Shown here piece after piece: positions 6,971 through 11,975 of a stretch of DNA of 11,975 bases. Under the pieces are notes generated by a model. That model saw only the letters and a list, made by a program, of their open reading frames with translations, had not been told where the DNA came from and ran no database searches. Position numbers and translations under genes: made by a program. Source of the DNA: an uncultured Acidimicrobiaceae bacterium (lineage in GTDB: Bacteria > Actinomycetota > Acidimicrobiia > Acidimicrobiales > Ilumatobacteraceae); NCBI GenBank assembly GCA_903934195.1, contig CAIZMV010000158.1:1-11975 (forward strand), in the 5' to 3' direction. Every line of letters starts with the position of its first letter. Position 1 is the stretch's first letter.

Positions 6971-7582
6971 TTACGCAGGACGTGGCGCAGACCAGCCACG
7001 CCACTTTGAAATCACCCGTATTGAAAACGCCAGCACAATGCCAGCGATGGCTACTGCTGATTGGTTGAGATTCCATTCATCTCCCACTACAACCACTATC
7101 GCAGCGGCTATGGCTGCAGTTGCGTAGATCTCTCGGTGCAACACCACAGGAATTTCACGCACCAATACATCGCGTGCCACGCCTCCCCCAATTGCAGTGA
7201 GCATGCCAATGCCAACTGAGGCAGAAGCATTGAGGCCCGCATTCAATGCCTTCTGTGTACCTGCAACAGCAAACAAACCCAGTCCTGCAGCATCAAGAAC
7301 GATGAGAGGTTTTTGCAACCGAGAAATAGCGGGGTGAACGTAGAAGACAAAAACGCCACATACAACAGGCACAACCAAATATCGAGCATCAGTAAACGTG
7401 GCAGGCGGCGCAATCCCTAGCAACAAATCGCGAATGATTCCTCCACCCAAAGCAGACGTGGCCGCCAATGCAAGTACACCGAAAATATCGAGGTTCTTTT
7501 CCACGCCGAGTAAGCCGCCCGATAATGCAAACACTGCAATGCCCACTAGGTCTAGGACAAGCAACAGGGTCGATGTACTCAT
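6971..7582 (-). CDS. TRIC/UPF0126 family membrane protein (YadS/YicG-like)
   Basis: This 203-residue inner-membrane protein has the internal repeat of the UPF0126 (Gly_transporter/TRIC) family: two homologous three-helix units plus a last helix. Each unit carries the diagnostic glycine-rich kink motif: ALGGGIIRDLLLG (44-56) and AIGGGVARDVLVREIP (130-145). Hydrophobic segments lie near 5-25, 33-52, 66-83, 93-111, 118-137, 151-167 and 174-191, consistent with seven membrane helices. Prokaryotic TRIC proteins are trimeric cation channels, while Pfam labels the domain a glycine transporter; which applies here is not visible. The last bases encode a basic tail (KWRGWSAPRPA). The ATG lacks a good Shine-Dalgarno. 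azlD lies 30 bases upstream on the same strand, so this may be the last gene of the nfu-azlD transcript, or have its own promoter. Confidence 0.9.
   Translation of the reverse strand: MSTSTLLLVLDLVGIAVFALSGGLLGVEKNLDIFGVLALAATSALGGGIIRDLLLGIAPPATFTDARYLVVPVVCGVFVFYVHPAISRLQKPLIVLDAAGLGLFAVAGTQKALNAGLNASASVGIGMLTAIGGGVARDVLVREIPVVLHREIYATAAIAAAIVVVVGDEWNLNQSAVAIAGIVLAFSIRVISKWRGWSAPRPA
6981..7000 (+). terminator. Possible hairpin terminator of the galT-SRPBCC transcript without a U-tract
   Basis: A perfect 6-base inverted repeat (CGTGGC and GCCACG, 8-base loop) starts 10 bases after the SRPBCC stop codon, inside the end of the convergent TRIC-type gene. Its stem length, loop length and distance closely match the hairpin found after mnmA. 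It has no T-run, so termination is only suggested. Confidence 0.28.
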
Positions 7583-7612
7583 GTTCTCAGTCTCGCAGAG
7601 TCAATGGCCGCA

Positions 7613-7915
7613 CTAGACGAATACACGAATGAGTGCCGTGGTGCCCACCCCAGCAACTATCACCACAACAAAGGGCAACTTGCGCCACGTGGCAAGCACT
7701 GCAACCGCTAAACCGGCAGCCCTCGCATCAATGGCGTAACTCTGACCAGTCGTAAACGTGTCCTTTGCAATAAGCCCTGCCAGCAACGCAGCCGGAATAA
7801 GTAATAAACACCGCTGAACCACCAACGGCATTTCACGTTGGCCAATGATGACAGCACCAAGAAGCTTCAAACCGTACGCGCAGACAGCTAACGCCAATAC
7901 AAAGGTCCAACTCAT
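7613..7915 (-). CDS. azlD: AzlD-type small subunit of a branched-chain amino acid exporter
   Basis: AzlD proteins are about 100 residues with four membrane helices and work with AzlC; the pair exports branched-chain amino acids in homologues such as E. coli YgaZH and Corynebacterium BrnFE. This 100-residue protein shows hydrophobic stretches near 3-23, 34-51, 64-77 and 79-98 and the family-like segment LPFVVVIVAGVGTTALIR near the C-terminus. Its ATG overlaps the stop codon of azlC as ATGA, so the subunits are almost certainly translated together. The assignment rests on length, hydrophobicity and the azlC partner. The substrate has not been shown, and some homologues move other amino acids. 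Confidence 0.87.
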   Translation of the reverse strand: MSWTFVLALAVCAYGLKLLGAVIIGQREMPLVVQRCLLLIPAALLAGLIAKDTFTTGQSYAIDARAAGLAVAVLATWRKLPFVVVIVAGVGTTALIRVFV

Positions 7916-8616
7916 GGCGCACCGTCCGTGGTCGCTGTTGGTTCGCTAATAGTTGGTGAAATACCAAACAACATGCCAAGTGCCGAAACAAGAATCGGTA
8001 AACCAATCGGCATGAACGGCGCCAATGCCACTGCAGCAATCGCACCAAACAATGCGGCTTTGCGGCCAGCCGATGTGCGCAAGTGTGGAGCAATCATTGC
8101 GGTAAACATCACGGGAAATGCTGCATCAAGCCCGAAATCGCTTGGGTTAATGCTGGAACCGACTAGAGCACCGAGCAAAGTGCCAATGTTCCAACTTGCA
8201 TACAGAATCGCCCCAGATATCCAGAACGCTGTGCGACGAGTAGCCGGATCTGTTTCGGCTGAGACAATTGCTGTTGTTTCATCTATTACCCATTGCGCAC
8301 CAAGTAACCGAGAAGCCATGCTTCCCTCTTTCAACACGGGGGACATTGCTAAGCCATACACCGCGTTGCGTCCAGACAACAACACTGCACCTCCGAATGC
8401 ACTTGCGATGGTTCCACCAGAGGCAAGAACGCTAACCGCAGACATTTGTGATGCACCAGTAAACACAAGCAAAGACAATGTGCATGATTGAGCAACAGAT
8501 GCGCCTGCAGAGACAGACAACACGCCGAATGACGCACCAAAGATGACGAAGGCAATACCAATCATTAGCGAAGCGGTGATAAAGCGTCGTGCATCAGGTG
8601 CGCGAAAATGATGCAT
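7912..8616 (-). CDS. azlC: AzlC-type large subunit of a branched-chain amino acid exporter
   Basis: This is the 234-residue integral membrane subunit of an AzlC/AzlD (YgaZ/YgaH) exporter. Family features include LLVFTGASQMSAV (49-61), the polar RNAVYG (83-88), WVIDETTAI (109-117) on a membrane helix, and LDAAFPVMFTAMIAP (163-177). About seven hydrophobic segments are present. Although databases call the family ABC permease-like, no ATPase partner is present here and none is expected. The gene starts 3 bases after the crotonase stop without a Shine-Dalgarno sequence, and overlaps azlD by 4 bases. Sharing a transcript with the crotonase and meaB suggests a link with breakdown or overflow of valine, isoleucine or leucine; that link is inference. 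Confidence 0.9.
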   Translation of the reverse strand: MHHFRAPDARRFITASLMIGIAFVIFGASFGVLSVSAGASVAQSCTLSLLVFTGASQMSAVSVLASGGTIASAFGGAVLLSGRNAVYGLAMSPVLKEGSMASRLLGAQWVIDETTAIVSAETDPATRRTAFWISGAILYASWNIGTLLGALVGSSINPSDFGLDAAFPVMFTAMIAPHLRTSAGRKAALFGAIAAVALAPFMPIGLPILVSALGMLFGISPTISEPTATTDGAP

Positions 8617-8619
8617 GAG

Positions 8620-9399
8620 TTATTTGCCAGTGAAGGTGGCTTTGCCTGGTCCGTGTTCGAGGAAACTAGCTACGCCAATTTGACTATCGACTGAATGAAA
8701 CACATCTTCAAACAACTGCAACTCCACAGCAAGGCCAGATGCCAGATCCGATTCAATTCCTTGATCAACTGCTTGCTTAATGAGGCGGGTTGCAACTGTT
8801 GCGCCGGATGCAATGGTGGTTGCCAGTTCAAGTGCGCGAGTCATTAGTGCATCCGGCTCTACGACTTCGTTAGCAAGGCCAATAGCAAGAGCTTCATCAG
8901 CCTTCACTTGTCGACCAGTCACCATTATTTCTTTGGCGCGACTAGGGCCTACCAACCGGGGAAGACGTTGCGTTCCCCCACCGCCAGGAATAATGCCAAG
9001 GAGGATTTCGGGCTGGCCGAATACTGCTTTAGTTGAGGCAATTCGGTAATCGCACGCCATAGACAATTCGCATCCGCCACCAAGGGCATAACCACTAACG
9101 GCGGCAATGGTGAACGACGGAATAGCTGCAACTGAATTCAATGCCGCATGAAATGCAGCGCCGATTGTTTTGGCTTCAGACGGTCCACCGAATTCAGAAA
9201 TATCTGCGCCGGCAGCGAACAAGCGGTCGCCACCGGTGATGACAACGGCACCAGCAGGATTGGTTGTGAGTTCGCGAGCAACTTCATGAAGACGTGCCAA
9301 TAGTGCAGTTGACAGCGCATTGACCTTTGGTGAGTTCAGCGTAACGAGAGCAACTCCGTCGCTACGACGATCAATTAGTACTAACGATTCATTGGACAT
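8620..9399 (-). CDS. Enoyl-CoA hydratase/isomerase (crotonase) family protein
   Basis: Crotonases stabilise a thioester enolate in an oxyanion hole and most often hydrate trans-2-enoyl-CoA. The 259-residue protein has FAAGADISEF (61-70) and SGYALGGGCEL (102-112), which supply the two oxyanion backbone amides. It also keeps both glutamates of classical hydratases: E111 in GGGCEL and E131 in GQPEILLGIIPGGGGTQRL. This makes true hydratase activity more likely than isomerase or decarboxylase chemistry. The C-terminal EHGPGKATFTGK is typical of the family. The ATG is 1 base after the meaB stop, with a GGAG about 8 bases upstream inside meaB. Neighbouring meaB and azlCD suggest a role in branched-chain or propionyl-CoA metabolism, but short-chain fatty acid oxidation is equally possible. 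Confidence 0.92.
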   Translation of the reverse strand: MSNESLVLIDRRSDGVALVTLNSPKVNALSTALLARLHEVARELTTNPAGAVVITGGDRLFAAGADISEFGGPSEAKTIGAAFHAALNSVAAIPSFTIAAVSGYALGGGCELSMACDYRIASTKAVFGQPEILLGIIPGGGGTQRLPRLVGPSRAKEIMVTGRQVKADEALAIGLANEVVEPDALMTRALELATTIASGATVATRLIKQAVDQGIESDLASGLAVELQLFEDVFHSVDSQIGVASFLEHGPGKATFTGK

Positions 9400-9400
9400 T

Positions 9401-10363
9401 TCAGGCTCCTACTCCACGCAGCATTTCATCAGCTGCAGACCACGGATCAAGTTCGTGGTTCAGCACTTGCGATTGCAACCCATCCCATTGGTCACCACTG
9501 AGAATTTCACGAGCTTTCAATTCGAGTCGACGCGCAACAATTTCGCGCAGTTCAGCACGCAACCGAAATTCACGACGAGCCTTCAATACGCCAGTTGATT
9601 CAATCGCAGCGCGGTGCTCTAACACCGCATCCCACATTTCTGAAACACCTTCACCGGTGCTGCCGATAGTGGCGATGATTGGTGGGTGCCATGCTTCATG
9701 CGCAATATCAGACAGTTCCAACATTTGTTCAATGTCACGACGAGTTTCTTCAACACCTTTGCGGTCTGCTTTGTTGATGACAAACACGTCAGCGATTTCC
9801 ATGAGACCGGCTTTGTTTGCTTGCACCGAATCACCCCAGCCTGGGTTCAATACAACAACAGTCGTGTCAGCCTTGCCAGCAATTTCAACTTCTACCTGAC
9901 CAACGCCAACGGTCTCAACCAAAATCCACTGGCGACCAACAGCATCAAGCATGCGAATGGCTTCGGGCGTAGACAATGACAAACCACCAAGGTGTCCGCG
10001 CGTAGCCATTGAACGAATGAAGACGCCTGGGTCTGTTGCGTGGTCTTGCATGCGTACACGGTCGCCCAAAATTGCACCACCTGTGAATGGCGAAGAAGGG
10101 TCAATTGCGAGAACCGCAATCTCAAGATCTTGCTTACGCAAATGTGTGATGAGAGAACTAGTGAGTGTGCTCTTTCCGGCGCCAGGAGCTCCGGTGATAC
10201 CTACTGTGTAACCGGTGCCACTGCGCTTGTAGGCAAGCCTTCCGACTTCGCGGGCGACTGCATCTCCGCGTTCAAGCAATGACAAGACGCGAGCAAGTGC
10301 TGCGCGGTCGCCATCACATGCGGCAGTGAATAGTTGTTCGGGACTAAGAGTGCGACGGCTCAC
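9401..10363 (-). CDS. meaB: MeaB/ArgK-type GTPase chaperone of a B12-dependent acyl-CoA mutase
   Basis: MeaB is a SIMIBI-class P-loop GTPase that gates adenosylcobalamin loading and protects methylmalonyl-CoA mutase (or a related mutase) from inactivation. The 320-residue protein has an N-terminal helical extension, Walker A GITGAPGAGKST (55-66), DPSSPFTGGAILGDRVRM (88-105) with the switch residues, ETVGVGQ (150-156) as the Walker B region, the base-recognition motif NKAD (197-200), and a C-terminal dimerisation arm (about 265-320). The start is a GTG placed directly after the nfu stop codon with no gap; an AGG lies 8 bases upstream. The crotonase follows after 1 base. No mutase subunit is in the window, so the client must be encoded elsewhere. 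Older databases call this family ArgK or LAO/AO transport ATPase, which is not supported as a function. Confidence 0.94.
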   Translation of the reverse strand: MSRRTLSPEQLFTAACDGDRAALARVLSLLERGDAVAREVGRLAYKRSGTGYTVGITGAPGAGKSTLTSSLITHLRKQDLEIAVLAIDPSSPFTGGAILGDRVRMQDHATDPGVFIRSMATRGHLGGLSLSTPEAIRMLDAVGRQWILVETVGVGQVEVEIAGKADTTVVVLNPGWGDSVQANKAGLMEIADVFVINKADRKGVEETRRDIEQMLELSDIAHEAWHPPIIATIGSTGEGVSEMWDAVLEHRAAIESTGVLKARREFRLRAELREIVARRLELKAREILSGDQWDGLQSQVLNHELDPWSAADEMLRGVGA

Positions 10364-10597
10364 TTAGACGACCTGCACGACCTCGGTGACTCCGTCGATG
10401 CGGTCTTTCATAATGCGTTCGATGCCGGCCTTCAAAGTTTGGTCTGAAGCAGGGCACGTGGTGCAGGCTCCGACCAGTTCTACGGAAATGACACCGGTCT
10501 CTTCGTTGACATCATGCAACACGATGTCTCCGCCGTCAGCTTGAAGAGCGGGCCTGATAACCACGATGGTTTCTTCTACCTGTTGGCGCATTGACAT
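10364..10597 (-). CDS. NifU C-terminal domain (Nfu-type) Fe-S cluster protein
   Basis: This 77-residue protein consists only of the Nfu domain, which holds a labile 4Fe-4S cluster between two subunits and passes it to target enzymes. It shows IRPALQADGGDIVLHDV (14-30), a beta hairpin, and GACTTCPASDQTLKAGIERIM (43-63) with the cluster-binding pair C45/C48. The A-type N-terminal domain found in E. coli NfuA is absent, as in many actinobacterial homologues. I use the ATG at 10597; a second ATG two codons later is possible. No strong Shine-Dalgarno is present, but TAGGCT lies exactly 6 bases upstream, fitting a leaderless start. The gene heads the run into meaB, the crotonase and azlCD; its stop codon touches the meaB start. 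Confidence 0.93.
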   Translation of the reverse strand: MSMRQQVEETIVVIRPALQADGGDIVLHDVNEETGVISVELVGACTTCPASDQTLKAGIERIMKDRIDGVTEVVQVV

Positions 10598-10603
10598 GGT
10601 TAC

Positions 10604-10613
10604 AGCCTACGCT
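10604..10613. promoter_or_regulatory. Overlapping divergent -10-like hexamers (putative bidirectional leaderless promoter)
   Basis: The minus strand reads TAGGCT (10609-10604), then GTAACC, then the nfu ATG. The plus strand reads TACGCT (10608-10613), then GACATG, then the ATG at 10620 of the small membrane protein. The two hexamers share the central TA, and each is exactly 6 bases from its ATG. No -35 box is correctly spaced for either direction. The sequence facts are direct; promoter activity is inference. Confidence 0.45.
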
Positions 10614-10619
10614 GACATG

Positions 10620-10763
10620 ATGTTCGCTCATCAAGGTGGGTGGGACGAGATGCTCTATGCCCTCGTGCCCATTGTCCTCATTTTTGGTCTTTTACGGCTC
10701 GCAAATTCGCGTGCCAAGAAATTGACCCCGCCTGAGGCTACGACTCTGGTCGAACCCGACTGA
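10620..10763 (+). CDS. Small single-span membrane protein of unknown function
   Basis: From the ATG at 10620 this gives a 47-residue protein that begins MFAHQGGWDEML. One hydrophobic segment follows (LYALVPIVLIFGLLRLA, about 12-28), then a basic RAKK and a short polar tail. This topology suggests the N-terminus outside and the basic tail in the cytoplasm. ATGs at 10617 and 10596 are in frame; an upstream one at 10566 would run through the first codons of nfu. I prefer 10620 because a TACGCT hexamer lies exactly 6 bases before it and because the gene then no longer overlaps nfu. The 3' end overlaps the end of murA by 26 bases. I do not recognise the family. The membrane segment, the fit between two genes and the promoter-like signal support a real gene, but it could still be spurious. 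Confidence 0.6.
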   Translation: MFAHQGGWDEMLYALVPIVLIFGLLRLANSRAKKLTPPEATTLVEPD

Positions 10764-11975
10764 TTGAGGCCCCCAAAGCACTAAGGCGACCGACGATGTC
10801 GTCATAGCCACGATCAATATGGAATACATCCCCAATTTCGGTGATTCCAGATGCGGCGAGACCAGCAACGACAAGAGCAGCACCAGCGCGAATATCAGGA
10901 GCGACCACAGTGGCGCCTGTGAGATGTTCTACGCCACGAACAATTGCATGGTGTCCGTCGATTTCTATGTTGGCCCCAAGCGCACGTAATTCGTCGACAT
11001 AACGGAATCGACCTGGGTACAGATTCTCGGTAACTATTCCGACTCCATTGGCAATGGACAACATTGCCACTACCAACGGTTTGTAATCGGTAGCAACCCC
11101 CGGATACGGCAATGTTGAAACATCAACTGATGTCAATCGTTCCGGTGCTGTTGCAGTAATTCCTTCATCATCAATGTCGAAAATCATTCCCATGTCTGTA
11201 AAGCGCGTCAGCATCATGCCCATATGTTGAGCATTTGCCCGTGCCACACGAATGGTGCCGCCACACATGCCAACTGCAGCAATGTAAGTAGCTGATTGCA
11301 CACGATCGGTGACCACTTCATGAGTCACTGCCTGCAAGGACGATGGGGATACTCCGGTAATCGTCAATGTTGCTGTGCCAATTCCGTCTATACGACAGCC
11401 CATTTTGCGCAACATATTGCACAGGTCAGCAATTTCTGGTTCGCGTGCTGCATTGCGAATAGTCGTCACACCATCTGCAACAACAGCAGCCATCAGTACG
11501 TTTTCTGTTGCACCAACACTGGGAAAATCAAACACCACTTCGGCGCCAACAAGGCGAGTGCATCGTCCGACAATTCCTTCAGAGGATGTTTCAAATTCTG
11601 CACCCATTGCTTCAAGACCACGTAGGTGCATGTCAATTGGCCGACCACCAAAGTCGTCTCCACCAGGAAGTGCAATATCAATTTGTCCGAAGCGACCAAG
11701 GAGCGGACCAACAAGATTCACTGACGAGCGAATGCGGTCGGCCAGTTCAAACGGAGCTACAGGTGTAATAGCGCCAGAGTTGTAAATGGCCAGATGTTGA
11801 CCGGCTTCACCCGCAGGTGCCGGCGAGATGGTGATCTCAAGTCCAACCGCACGCAAGAGGTCGGCCATGATGAGGACATCTTCAATAACCGGAACATTCG
11901 TCAAGGTGTATCTGCCGTCTGCAAGCAATGCAGCAGCCATCAGCTTAAGAACTGAGTTTTTGGCGCCTGGTACAA
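10738..11975 (-). CDS. murA: UDP-N-acetylglucosamine 1-carboxyvinyltransferase, N-terminus beyond the right edge
   Basis: MurA adds enolpyruvate from PEP to UDP-GlcNAc, the first committed step of peptidoglycan synthesis. The reading frame stays open to the window end, where it reads VPGAKNSVLKLMAAALL; GAKN holds the substrate-binding Lys/Asn equivalent to E. coli K22/N23, so the true start is further right and the ATG at 11940 is internal. Numbering from that Met, the domain shows VNLVGPLLGRFG (75-85), the active-site loop LPGGDDFGGRPIDMHL (91-106), TDRV (211-214), LPYPGVATDYKP (277-288) with D285 as the likely catalytic base, and HIDRGYD (374-380). The loop cysteine that fosfomycin alkylates (E. 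coli C115) is Asp95 here. The stop overlaps the convergent small membrane-protein gene by 26 bases. The identification is secure. Confidence 0.96.
   Translation of the reverse strand, partial: VPGAKNSVLKLMAAALLADGRYTLTNVPVIEDVLIMADLLRAVGLEITISPAPAGEAGQHLAIYNSGAITPVAPFELADRIRSSVNLVGPLLGRFGQIDIALPGGDDFGGRPIDMHLRGLEAMGAEFETSSEGIVGRCTRLVGAEVVFDFPSVGATENVLMAAVVADGVTTIRNAAREPEIADLCNMLRKMGCRIDGIGTATLTITGVSPSSLQAVTHEVVTDRVQSATYIAAVGMCGGTIRVARANAQHMGMMLTRFTDMGMIFDIDDEGITATAPERLTSVDVSTLPYPGVATDYKPLVVAMLSIANGVGIVTENLYPGRFRYVDELRALGANIEIDGHHAIVRGVEHLTGATVVAPDIRAGAALVVAGLAASGITEIGDVFHIDRGYDDIVGRLSALGASISRVRPES

Noticed and set aside
7928..8491. A 187-codon open frame on the plus strand opposite azlC
   Set aside because: Its composition (rich in Asn, Pro and Ala with no domain or membrane pattern) is that of a mirror frame; azlC on the other strand has clear family motifs and tight coupling with its neighbours.
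10591..10596. A perfect TTGACA (-35 consensus) on the plus strand
   Set aside because: It is only 11 bases from TACGCT, far short of 16-18, and no good -10 hexamer lies at the right distance. It falls within nfu codons, so it is probably chance.
10566..10763. The longer 65-codon version of the small plus-strand gene
   Set aside because: It would read through the first codons of nfu on the opposite strand. The ATG at 10620 avoids this and sits 6 bases after a promoter-like hexamer.
10738..11940. murA taken as a complete 400-residue gene starting at ATG 11940
   Set aside because: The frame stays open to the window edge and encodes the conserved GAKNSVLKL segment before that Met, so the true start lies outside and the gene is partial.
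1..11975. Search for mobile elements, phage genes, toxin-antitoxin pairs, CRISPR arrays and tRNAs
   Set aside because: No transposase, integrase, direct-repeat array or tRNA-like cloverleaf was seen; all spacers are 70 bases or shorter and nearly every base is in a gene with a core-genome character.

Overview
The window is 11,975 bases of densely packed bacterial chromosome with a base composition near 50% G+C (judged by eye). I see 15 protein-coding genes and no RNA gene, insertion sequence, CRISPR array or prophage. The protein sequences and gene order suggest an Actinomycetota-type organism, possibly a streamlined aquatic one such as an Acidimicrobiia relative; this placement is inference. 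Supporting points are a ligA / MetE-like gene / mnmA / iscS order that resembles the Mycobacterium tuberculosis Rv3014c-Rv3025c neighbourhood, an Asp-type MurA active site as in mycobacteria, several likely leaderless genes, and almost no intergenic space.

Layout. Bases 1-4646 are mostly on the minus strand. They hold the N-terminus of NAD-dependent DNA ligase (ligA, cut by the window edge), a short MetE/UROD-type methyltransferase, and the translationally coupled pair iscS-mnmA (cysteine desulfurase and tRNA 2-thiouridylase). A plus-strand gene for an unknown polytopic membrane protein (1548-2444) sits inside this block. Bases 4702-6970 carry three plus-strand genes: a class I SAM methyltransferase, galT and a SRPBCC/START-like protein. 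Bases 6971-10597 are minus strand: a TRIC/UPF0126 membrane protein, then a tight run transcribed as nfu - meaB - crotonase - azlC - azlD. Bases 10620-11975 hold a small plus-strand membrane protein and the minus-strand murA, whose N-terminus lies beyond the window.

How the genes fit together. IscS mobilises sulfur from cysteine for MnmA (wobble-U thiolation) and probably for Fe-S assembly, to which the NifU-type protein also belongs. MeaB, the crotonase and AzlCD share one apparent transcript and would fit branched-chain amino acid and propionyl/methylmalonyl-CoA handling, although the mutase itself is not here. ligA and murA are housekeeping genes for replication and cell wall.

Most notable points. 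(1) Between nfu and the small membrane protein, two oppositely directed -10-like hexamers share a central TA and each lies exactly 6 bases from an ATG, which looks like a symmetric bidirectional leaderless promoter. (2) MurA carries Asp instead of the fosfomycin-target Cys. (3) All three convergent gene pairs abut or overlap, so any terminators must lie inside coding sequence. I found no obviously new multi-gene system; most of the window is ordinary core genome.
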